Assembly: GCA_947447625.1 (NCBI GenBank)
Contig: CANFKS010000024.1
Span: 1-43,629, forward strand
Length of the DNA stretch: 43,629 bases
Origin: Rhodospirillales bacterium
Lineage (GTDB): Bacteria; Pseudomonadota; Alphaproteobacteria; Acetobacterales; Acetobacteraceae
Direction of reading: 5' to 3'
In this document: positions 26,462 through 34,036 of the stretch, piece after piece
Position numbering within the stretch: the stretch's first letter is position 1
How the letters are laid out: every line of letters starts with the position of its first letter
Notes under the pieces: model-generated
Told to the model about the DNA's origin: nothing
Seen by the model: only the letters and a program-made list of their open reading frames with translations
The model's database searches: none
Made by a program: the position numbers and the translations under genes

Positions 26462-27646
26462 TCACTCCGCCGCCACCCTCCCGGCCCGCGCGCTGCCCGC
26501 GCACAGCAGGCTGAGCAGCAGCAGCCCCGCCACCACGATCAGCACCAGGTCAGGGTGTCCGCTGTCGATCAGGAAGCCGAACGGCACCGGCGTGATGGCG
26601 CCGCCGAGCGGCAGGCCGGCGCTGACGAAGCCGAACACCTTGCCGATCTGCCCCGGCGGTGCCGCGTCCTTCACCATGATGTCGCGCGGCGTCCGGCTCG
26701 CCCCCAGCGCCAGCCCGGCCACGAACAGCATCGCCATGATCGCCGCATCGGGCAGCTGCAGCAGTGCAATCAGCAGGATCAGCGCAGCGGAGGCCACCGT
26801 GAGCGCGGACGCGAAGGTGAGGTGGCGCCTGATCCGGTCCGCCACATAGCCGCCCACCAGCGTGCCGGCGGTGGCGCCCGCCATGTAGCCGGTCAGCGCC
26901 GAGGATGCCGCGGCCAGCGCCACGCCATAGACCTGGTGCAGCACCGTGATCAGCCAGGATTGGATGCCCGCCCCGGCCATCGAGGAGAGCATGAAGAAGG
27001 CGAAAAACATCAGCATCGGCCGCGTCATCAGCAGCGCCCGGCCGGACAAGGCGGGCCCGCCATGCCGCGCCGGCTCGGCCCTGGTCTGGTCGTTCAGAAT
27101 GCGCGATTGCAGCAGGATCGTCGCCACCAGCGGAATGCCGATGCCGCCCACCAGCAGCATCGCGGAGCGCCACCCCATCGCCAGCAGCAGCGCCGCCATC
27201 ACCGGCGGGGCGGCCGCGAAGCCGAGATTGCCGTTGAACGTATGCAGCGCGAAGGCCCGCCCCATCCGCTCCTTGTTCACCGAGCCCGACAGGATCGCAT
27301 AATCCGCCGGATGGATCACCGAATTGCCGATACCGGAGATCACCGCCAGCACCAAAACCTGCCAATAGGCGGTGGCGAACCCCATCGCCGCCATCGCCAG
27401 CGTCATCAGCAACGTGCCGCCGACCAGGAAGCGCCGCGCCCCGTAGCGATCGACCAGGAACCCCACCGGCGTCTGCAACACCGCCGTGACGCCCGACATC
27501 AGCGCCGGCGCCAGGCCCAGCATCGCGTAGGAGACATCGAACTCGCCCTTCCAGACCACGATCAGCGGCGGCAGGCACAGCACATAGAAATGCGACAGGA
27601 AATGCCCCGTCCCGATCAGCAGATTCACCCGAGTATCGCGACCCAT
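26462..27646 (-). CDS. MFS transporter
   Basis: A 394-residue major facilitator with about twelve hydrophobic helices. The loop 2-3 motif is recognisable as GFLVDRYGARRFLVGG. The N-terminus begins MGRDTRVNLLIGTGHFLSHFYVLCLPPLI. Substrate unknown; its divergent arrangement with the carbamoylase-like hydrolase, starts 120 bp apart, suggests uptake of that enzyme's substrate or export of a product. It converges on the EipB-like gene. Confidence 0.88.
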   Translation of the reverse strand: MGRDTRVNLLIGTGHFLSHFYVLCLPPLIVVWKGEFDVSYAMLGLAPALMSGVTAVLQTPVGFLVDRYGARRFLVGGTLLMTLAMAAMGFATAYWQVLVLAVISGIGNSVIHPADYAILSGSVNKERMGRAFALHTFNGNLGFAAAPPVMAALLLAMGWRSAMLLVGGIGIPLVATILLQSRILNDQTRAEPARHGGPALSGRALLMTRPMLMFFAFFMLSSMAGAGIQSWLITVLHQVYGVALAAASSALTGYMAGATAGTLVGGYVADRIRRHLTFASALTVASAALILLIALLQLPDAAIMAMLFVAGLALGASRTPRDIMVKDAAPPGQIGKVFGFVSAGLPLGGAITPVPFGFLIDSGHPDLVLIVVAGLLLLSLLCAGSARAGRVAAE

Positions 27647-27766
27647 CCGAGCCCCCGAACCATTTTCGCCAGTCTATACCTTCCATCCGCACTGACGCGA
27701 GGGCAGGGCGCTCGACCAAACCCGCCGCGCCGGGTAGAGCGGGATGACCGCCACCGGAGCCCCGCC

Positions 27767-29092
27767 ATGCCCAGTTTCGCCATCGACGCATCCCGCCTGC
27801 TCGCGCGCCTGCATCGTCTGGGCGACACCGGGCGCACCGACGGCGCGCTGACCCGGCTTGCCGCCTCCGACGCCGACCGCGCCGGGCGGGATCTCGTCTG
27901 CGGCTGGATGCGCGAGGCGGGGCTCGGCGTTGAGATCGACCGGGTGGGCAATCTGTTCGGCATCTGGCACGCCGGCGATCCCGCGGCCGACCCGGTCCTG
28001 ATCGGCTCGCATATCGACACCGTGATCAATGCCGGCATCTATGACGGGTGTTACGGCGTGCTGGCCGGGCTTTCCGTCATCGAGGCCCTGCAAGAGGCGG
28101 GCTTTACCCCGGCCCGGCCCATCGCGCTCGCCGCCTTCACCAACGAGGAGGGCGTGCGCTATGCGCCGGACATGCTGGGCTCGCTCGTTCATGCCGGCGG
28201 CCTTGCCGTCGAGGCGGCGCTGGCCGCCATCGGCACCGACGGCACCACGCTGGGCGGCGAACTCGCCCGCATCGGCTATGCCGGCCCGCGCACCCCCGGC
28301 TTCCTGCGGCCGCACGCCTATGTCGAACTCCACATCGAACAAGGCCCCGTGCTCGATGCCGAACGCCTCCCGCTCGGCGCCGTCGAAACCCTGCAGGGCA
28401 TCTCCTGGCACCGTATCACCATCGACGGCATCGCCAATCACGCCGGCACCACCCCGATGGCCATGCGCCGCGACGCCGGCCACGCCGCCGCCCGCGTCGT
28501 CACCTATCTGCGCGACCGCCTTGCCGGCTCCAACGCCCCCACGGTGGCCACCGTGGGCTGCATGGTCTTCGAACCCAACGCCATCAACGTCATCCCCGCC
28601 CGCGCCACCTTCACCATCGACCTGCGCGACCCCGACGAAACCCGCCTGCAAACCGAGGAAGCCGCGCTCGCCGATTTCCTCGTCACCCTCGCCGCGGCCG
28701 AACGCGTTTCGATTGCGAGCGAGCGCCTCGCCCGCTTCGAACCCGTCATCTTCGACCCCGCCATCGTCGCCGCCATCGAACACGCCGCCGCCCAAAGGGG
28801 CCTGCGCACCCGCCGCATGACCTCGGGCGCCGGGCATGACGCGCAAATGATGGCCCGCATCTGCCCCGCCGCCATGATCTTCGTGCCGAGCATCGATGGC
28901 ATCAGCCACAACCCGCGCGAACACACCGCCGCCTCGGACCTCGAAGCGGGGGCGAATGTGTTGCTCGATGTGATTGCGACACTGGCTCTAGAGCCTGATG
29001 ATTTTTGGTGGAATCACCAAAAATCTGAATCAGGCGATCAAACAAAGAGTGAGAGCGGGATGCCTTCGCAATCTGAAGGCATCCCGCTCTAG
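27767..29092 (+). CDS. Zn-dependent M20-family hydrolase (N-carbamoyl-amino acid/allantoate amidohydrolase type) with repeat-derived tail
   Basis: A 441-residue binuclear metallohydrolase of the hydantoinase/carbamoylase group. Visible ligands and motifs: H82 (IGSHIDTV), D93 (YDGCYG), E127-E128 (FTNEEGVRY), the HIEQGPVLD segment, and the late histidine in ISHNPREHT. The family normally has about 410-415 residues. From codon 407 onward the reading frame runs through repeat B copy 3, adding about 35 residues (ALEPDDFWWNHQKSESG and onward) and using the CTCTAG end of the element as stop. Expected reaction: hydrolysis of an N-carbamoyl or ureido group; exact substrate unknown. The frame is open upstream, but ATG at 27767 fits the family start. 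Confidence 0.88.
   Translation: MPSFAIDASRLLARLHRLGDTGRTDGALTRLAASDADRAGRDLVCGWMREAGLGVEIDRVGNLFGIWHAGDPAADPVLIGSHIDTVINAGIYDGCYGVLAGLSVIEALQEAGFTPARPIALAAFTNEEGVRYAPDMLGSLVHAGGLAVEAALAAIGTDGTTLGGELARIGYAGPRTPGFLRPHAYVELHIEQGPVLDAERLPLGAVETLQGISWHRITIDGIANHAGTTPMAMRRDAGHAAARVVTYLRDRLAGSNAPTVATVGCMVFEPNAINVIPARATFTIDLRDPDETRLQTEEAALADFLVTLAAAERVSIASERLARFEPVIFDPAIVAAIEHAAAQRGLRTRRMTSGAGHDAQMMARICPAAMIFVPSIDGISHNPREHTAASDLEAGANVLLDVIATLALEPDDFWWNHQKSESGDQTKSESGMPSQSEGIPL
28985..29092. repeat. Palindromic repeat family B, copy 3 (full-length, partly translated)
   Basis: The element starts with the palindrome GCTCTAGAGC (28985-28994). A hairpin follows: CCTGAT+GATTTTTGGT (28994-29009) pairs with ACCAAAAATC (29016-29025) and ATCAGG (29029-29034). 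Then comes GCGATCAAACA and a second perfect 16-bp hairpin (AGAGCGGGATGCCTTC at 29052-29067 with GAAGGCATCCCGCTCT at 29075-29090), ending CTCTAG. It encodes the last 35 codons and the stop of the upstream hydrolase. It sits at a convergent junction with the acyl-CoA synthetase. Confidence 0.8.
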
Positions 29093-29129
29093 GGTAGCAG
29101 GCAGGCTCCGGCGGAGCCTTGCAGCGGTA

Positions 29130-30707
29130 TCAGGCCCATTCGCCCCGTGCGACCAGGTGTTCGCGCAGCAGGGTTTTGGGCACTTTGCCGTAGGCCGATT
29201 TCGGAATCGCATCCCAGAACACCACCCGGCGCGGCAGTTTGTAGCGCGCGACGTGTTGGGCGAGGAAGGCGATCACCTCGGCCTCGGTCACCGCCTCCCG
29301 CACCACGCAGATGGCGATGCCGATTTCGCCCCAGGTCGGGTCCGGCATGCCGATGATGGCCACTTCGGCGATCGCGGGGTGTTCGAGCGCCTTTTCCTCG
29401 ATCTCCCGCGGATAGATGTTCGAGCCGCCCGAGATATACATGTCCGACGACCGGCCGGTGATGAACACGAACCCCTCGGCATCCATGTGCCCGAGGTCTC
29501 CGGTGCGAAACCAGCCGTCGCGGAAGGCCTGCGCATTGGCCTCGGGGTTGTCGTGATAGCCCGCGAACACGGCCGGGCCGCAGACGCAGATTTCCCCGGT
29601 GATGCCGGGATCGACCTCGCGCCCCGCCTCGTCCTGGATCGCGACCTGCATGCCGGTCCGCTCGATGCCGCAGGTGCCGACGCGGGCGTCGTCCTGCATC
29701 GTATGCAGGCGGGGCGGCAGGACGGTGATGGTGCCGGTGACCTCGCCCAGCCCGAAATACTGCACCAGCACGGGGCCAAGCGTGGCGAGGGCGAATTTCT
29801 GGTCCGCCCGGTACATCGGCGCCCCGGCATAGATCACATGGCGCAGCGAGCGGTGGTCATGCGCAGCGACGGCGGGATGCTCCACCAGCATCTTCAGGAT
29901 CGTCGGCACCGTGAACATGGTGCTGACCTGCCAGCGTTCCACCATCGCCCAGGCCTCGGCCGGGTCGAACCGCTCGCCCCCGGGCAGCACGGTTTTGACG
30001 GCGCGCGCGACCTGCACGAGTTGATGGATGCCCGCCCCGTGCGACAGCGGCGCCACCACGAGGGAGGCATCCTCCGGCCCGATGCCGGGCATCAGGTCCG
30101 CCAGATGGTTGGTGACGACAAATCCCATCTGCCCGTGTGTCAGCACCGCCGCCTTGGGCCGCCCGGTGGTGCCGGAGGTGAAAAAGAACCAGCAGGGATC
30201 GTCATGCTCGACATCGGCCAGCTTCACGGCGGCGCCGCGGTGGCGCGCCACCACGGCGTCATACCCGCCATCGCCGATCCCGATCACCAGGCGCAGCGAC
30301 GGGCAGGCCGCTTGGGCCGCCGGGGCATGATCGGGGAAGGCCGCGTCGCACAGCATCGCCACCGCCCCGCTGGCCTGGGCGAGATAGGCCACCTCGCCCG
30401 GCGTCTGGCGGAAATTGGTCGGCACCCACACCGCGGCGAGCCGGAAACAGGCGAACATCGAGACGAACATTTCGAGGCAGTTGCGCGATTGCACCAGCAC
30501 CCGATCGCCCTTGGCCACCCCCTCGGCCGCAAGGCCTGCGGCCAGCGCCACCGTCTGCGCCTCGATCTCCCCCCAGGTCCAGGCGGAATCGCCATGCACG
30601 AAGCCGATCGCCGCGCCATGGCGCCGCGCCGCGTTGCGCAGAAAATGGGCGAGGTTCATCACCCGGAGGCTTTGCCGTTGCACGCCCGATGCCGGCTTGG
30701 TTGTCAT
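29130..30707 (-). CDS. AMP-dependent acyl-CoA synthetase/ligase
   Basis: A 525-residue adenylate-forming enzyme that activates a carboxylic acid with ATP and ligates it to CoA. P-loop TSGTTGRPK (177-185), YFGLGEVTGTI in the A5 region, GWFRTGDLGHMD in the A7 region, GRSSDMYISGGSNIYP in the A8 hinge and the catalytic lysine K508 in SAYGKVPK are all present. Most similar in style to fatty-acid or aromatic-acid ligases; the chain specificity is not readable. The start at 30707 is preceded by CAGGAGACC; the longer open frame upstream lacks support. It is divergent from the acyltransferase gene. Confidence 0.9.
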   Translation of the reverse strand: MTTKPASGVQRQSLRVMNLAHFLRNAARRHGAAIGFVHGDSAWTWGEIEAQTVALAAGLAAEGVAKGDRVLVQSRNCLEMFVSMFACFRLAAVWVPTNFRQTPGEVAYLAQASGAVAMLCDAAFPDHAPAAQAACPSLRLVIGIGDGGYDAVVARHRGAAVKLADVEHDDPCWFFFTSGTTGRPKAAVLTHGQMGFVVTNHLADLMPGIGPEDASLVVAPLSHGAGIHQLVQVARAVKTVLPGGERFDPAEAWAMVERWQVSTMFTVPTILKMLVEHPAVAAHDHRSLRHVIYAGAPMYRADQKFALATLGPVLVQYFGLGEVTGTITVLPPRLHTMQDDARVGTCGIERTGMQVAIQDEAGREVDPGITGEICVCGPAVFAGYHDNPEANAQAFRDGWFRTGDLGHMDAEGFVFITGRSSDMYISGGSNIYPREIEEKALEHPAIAEVAIIGMPDPTWGEIGIAICVVREAVTEAEVIAFLAQHVARYKLPRRVVFWDAIPKSAYGKVPKTLLREHLVARGEWA

Positions 30708-30897
30708 CGCTGGTCTCCTGCTGCGGCGGCATGATACGGCACAAGGCGGCGGCGCCAATGCGCCCCCGGACGATGCACCCCGTGTCATCGAAAATACATC
30801 GGCCCCGCCCGGCAGGCTCGCGGAACCGGCGACGGCGCGGTATAGAGGCGGATCATTCTGTGCCGGGCAGGTCCGGTTCAACCAGCACGAGGCGCGC

Positions 30898-31851
30898 GTG
30901 GCGGATCCCGGCAAGCAGCATTCCGACGAAAACCCGCCGCTCTCCTATGCGGACCCTTCGATGTCGCGCGTGCAGCGCGCCGTGGTCACGCTGATCGAGC
31001 GGCTCAGCGGGCAGCGCGCGCTCAAGGCGGTCTATGACCAGTGCCGTGCCGCGGGCCCGGCGCCGGACGGGTTCTGGAACGACATGCTGCGCCGCACCGG
31101 CATCACGCTCGACCTCAACGCCGATGCCCTGGCCAAGGTGCCGAAAACCGGCCCGCTGCTGGTGGTGTCGAACCACCCCTACGGACTGGTCGACGGGTTT
31201 TTGCTGTGCTGGCTGATCAGCCAGATCCGCCCCGATTTCCGGTTGCTGATCAACTCCGTGCTGGTCCAGGCGCCCGAAATCCGCGACCATATGCTGCCGA
31301 TCGACTTCGCCGGCACGCGCGATGCCCAGGCCACCAATCTGCACTCCCGCGCCGAAGCCCGCCGCACGCTGGAGCGCGGCGGCGTGCTGCTGGTGTTTCC
31401 CGCCGGCGGGATCTCGACCGCGCCCGACCGCCTCGGTCGCCGCCCGGCGATGGATGTGCCGTGGCAGGCCTTCGTCGGCCAACTCCTGCAGCGCGGGCGC
31501 TGCCCGGTGCTGCCGGTGTGGTTCGAGGGGCAGAACAGCCGCCTGTTCCAGATCGTCAGCCATATGAGCCAAACCGCCCGCTCCGCTTTGATGGCCGGGC
31601 AGATCAAGCGCCGCTTCAACACCAGCGTGCGCGCGGTGATCGGCGAGGTGATCCCCTTTGCCGATCTCGCCGCGATCACCGACCGCGCCGCGCTCTCGGC
31701 CGAATTGTGCCGCCGCACCTATGCGCTCGGCGGCATCGACACCACACTGGCGGGACTCCAGCCGGATTGGCCGGCCGCCCTGCAGGCCAAGGTCTACAAG
31801 GCCTCGGACCCGCGCAAGCGCAGCCTGCTCGGCTCGGATCAGATCGCCTGA
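30898..31851 (+). CDS. PlsC-like lysophospholipid acyltransferase family protein
   Basis: A glycerolipid-type acyltransferase of 317 residues from GTG at 30898 (GAGG 5 bp upstream). An ATG at 30961 would give 296 residues but would cut the ENPPLSYADPS segment common in this subgroup. The catalytic motif is NHPYGLVDG (H93 and D99), the H-X5-D variant, and the second motif is FPAGGIS instead of FPEGTRS. Such proteins acylate lysophospholipids or lyso-ornithine lipids at the inner membrane. It ends 16 bp before the stop of the opposing DsbD-like gene. Confidence 0.82.
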   Translation: MADPGKQHSDENPPLSYADPSMSRVQRAVVTLIERLSGQRALKAVYDQCRAAGPAPDGFWNDMLRRTGITLDLNADALAKVPKTGPLLVVSNHPYGLVDGFLLCWLISQIRPDFRLLINSVLVQAPEIRDHMLPIDFAGTRDAQATNLHSRAEARRTLERGGVLLVFPAGGISTAPDRLGRRPAMDVPWQAFVGQLLQRGRCPVLPVWFEGQNSRLFQIVSHMSQTARSALMAGQIKRRFNTSVRAVIGEVIPFADLAAITDRAALSAELCRRTYALGGIDTTLAGLQPDWPAALQAKVYKASDPRKRSLLGSDQIA

Positions 31852-31867
31852 ACCGAGGCCGCCGCGA

Positions 31868-33967
31868 TCACGGCGCGATTGCCGCGAGCACGATCGACGG
31901 GGTGAGGATCTGCGGCAGGATCACGCCGGGCTTGCCGCCGGCGGGGTAGAACACGTAAAGCGGCACGCCCTCGGCGCCATGGGCCCTGAGAAAAGCGGTG
32001 ATCGCCGGGTCCTGGCGGGTCCAGTCGCCTTTGAGATAGGCCACATCGCGGGCTGCGAAGGCCGCGCGGACCGGCGCGCGAGCCAGCGCCACCCGCTCGT
32101 TGACGAGGCAACTGACGCACCAGGCGGCCGTCATGTTGACGAAGACCGGCCGCCCCGCCGCGCGCAGATCGGCCAGTCGCGCCGGCGAAAACGCCTCCGC
32201 GCCTTCTGACACCACGGCTGGCGGCGCCGCCGTTCCCGCCAGCCCCGCCCCCGCCAGCCCCGCTACTGCGCCGAGCGCCCCCAGCGCGCAGAGCAGCGCT
32301 GCCGCCCGGCTTGCACGCGGGGCCATCCCGTGCTGCGCCAGCCCCATCAGCCAGCCCGCCAGCCCCACCAGCCCCGCAGCCGCCAGCACCGCCAGCACGC
32401 CCGGCGGCCCGGCCTCGATGCTCAGCACCCAGACCAGCCAGATCGCCCCGCCATACATCGGAAACGCCAGTCCCTGGCGCAGCACATCCATCCACCGCCC
32501 CGGCTTGGGCAACACGGTGCAGGTCAGTCCGGGCAGGCAAGCCAGCAGCACATAGGGCGCCGCCAGCCCGGCCCCGAGCGCTGCGAACACCCCCAGCGTC
32601 ACCGGGGCCGACCCCGCCAGCCCCGCCGTCAGCGCCACACCCATGAACGGCGCCGTGCACGGCGTCGCCACCAGCACGGCCAGCATCCCCGAGAAGAAAC
32701 TCCCCGCCGCGCCATGCCGCCCCGCCAGGGCCTGGCCCGCGCCCACGCTGCCGCCGATCGCGAACAGGCCGGACAGGTTCAGCCCCACCGCAAACAACAC
32801 CAGCGCCATGACGCCGACAAACAGCGGCGACTGGAACTGGAACCCCCATCCCACCGCCCCCCCTGCCGCGCGCAACGCCAGCAGCGCGAAAGCCACGGCG
32901 AGGAAAGTCGCCATCACCCCCGTTGCATAAGCCGCCGCATGGCGCCGCCCGGCCGCGCGCGCCTGCCCCGCCAGCCGGGCGAGCGCCATCGCCTTCATCG
33001 CCAGCACCGGAAACACGCAGGGCATCAAATTCAACATCAACCCGCCGAGAAAGGCGAGGCCCAGCACCTCCAGCAGGCCCGGGCCCGCATCATCCTCATC
33101 CAAAGCGATCGGACCCAAAGCGATCGGACCCAAAGCGATCGGACCCAAAGCGATCGGACGCGGCGCGGCCGAGACCTGCCAGGCCGTCTCCGCCCCGCCG
33201 CGATCGCGCAGCACCAGCACGCCATCGAGCGCCGCATCGGGCTTGAACGCGCGCCCCACCGTCATCGCCAGCGACAACCGCCCCGGCCCGAGCCGCAGAT
33301 CCTGCGGGCGCGCGGCGGCGATGGTGTCGTTGACCTGCGGCATGAACCACGCCTCGGCGACGCTCGCGGGCCCCAGCCCCGCGCCCGCCATCCGCAGCAC
33401 GCCATCGGGCGCAATCCGCGCGGCCCATGGCGACGGCCGCGGTATCCGCGCATCCGCATCGGCAAACAGCCCCGCCTGCGCCGAGGCGCGCGGCGCGGCT
33501 TCGGGCAGATCGAGGCTGAAGCGGCCCTCCTCCGGCACGCAGAGCGTCGCGCAGACCAGCCACGTCGCCTCGGCCACGATGCGCCCCGGCATGCCCGTCG
33601 TCGTGCCCGTTACGGTGACCGCCAACAGCACCTCGCCGTCATAGCCATAGGTCATCAGCGCCGCTTCGGGCTGGCGCTGCGGCGCGGGCCATGCGACCGG
33701 CCCTGCCGTCACCCCCGGCGGCAGGCTCAGCGTCATCGCCGGCGCGACGCCGGCATCGCCCGGGTTTTGCCAATAGATGTGCCAGCCCGGCGCCAGGCGG
33801 AAGCGCAAGCCGAGCCGGTAGGGCACGCCCGGCGCCACCGTGTCGGTGTCCGACACCAGCGTCACCGTGGCGCGCGGGCTCGTCACCGTCGCACTCTGCG
33901 CTGCTGGCGCACGCTGTGCGGCAAGCAGCACGACCATCGCCAACAGGGCAGCCAGATATCGATGCAT
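31868..33967 (-). CDS. DsbD/ScsB-like thiol:disulfide interchange protein
   Basis: A 699-residue membrane reductase that carries electrons from cytoplasmic thioredoxin to periplasmic thiols. Signal peptide at residues 1-23; an N-terminal periplasmic domain with C139 and C143 (WLVCATLCVPEEG); a transmembrane domain with the redox cysteines in LMPCVFP (C317) and ATPCTAPF; and a C-terminal thioredoxin-like domain with WCVSC (C617 and C620). The N-terminal domain is of the ScsB type rather than that of E. coli DsbD. A PIALG tandem repeat (residues 271-289) sits in the linker before the membrane domain. ATG at 33967 is favoured by AGGA upstream; 33976 is an alternative. Divergent from hrpB. Confidence 0.88.
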   Translation of the reverse strand: MHRYLAALLAMVVLLAAQRAPAAQSATVTSPRATVTLVSDTDTVAPGVPYRLGLRFRLAPGWHIYWQNPGDAGVAPAMTLSLPPGVTAGPVAWPAPQRQPEAALMTYGYDGEVLLAVTVTGTTTGMPGRIVAEATWLVCATLCVPEEGRFSLDLPEAAPRASAQAGLFADADARIPRPSPWAARIAPDGVLRMAGAGLGPASVAEAWFMPQVNDTIAAARPQDLRLGPGRLSLAMTVGRAFKPDAALDGVLVLRDRGGAETAWQVSAAPRPIALGPIALGPIALGPIALDEDDAGPGLLEVLGLAFLGGLMLNLMPCVFPVLAMKAMALARLAGQARAAGRRHAAAYATGVMATFLAVAFALLALRAAGGAVGWGFQFQSPLFVGVMALVLFAVGLNLSGLFAIGGSVGAGQALAGRHGAAGSFFSGMLAVLVATPCTAPFMGVALTAGLAGSAPVTLGVFAALGAGLAAPYVLLACLPGLTCTVLPKPGRWMDVLRQGLAFPMYGGAIWLVWVLSIEAGPPGVLAVLAAAGLVGLAGWLMGLAQHGMAPRASRAAALLCALGALGAVAGLAGAGLAGTAAPPAVVSEGAEAFSPARLADLRAAGRPVFVNMTAAWCVSCLVNERVALARAPVRAAFAARDVAYLKGDWTRQDPAITAFLRAHGAEGVPLYVFYPAGGKPGVILPQILTPSIVLAAIAP
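33100..33159 (-). repeat. 15-bp in-frame tandem repeat in the DsbD-like gene
   Basis: Four perfect copies of CCAAAGCGATCGGAC at 33100, 33115, 33130 and 33145 (plus-strand sequence). On the coding strand they give PIALG repeats just before the first membrane helix. Each unit contains the palindrome CGATCG. Perfect identity at the nucleotide level suggests recent expansion by slippage. Confidence 0.95.
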
Positions 33968-34036
33968 GACCGCCATCCTATAGACGCCTCGGGGCCGCGG
34001 GTCGAATGGCGCGGCAAACAATGCTAGGGCAGGGCG

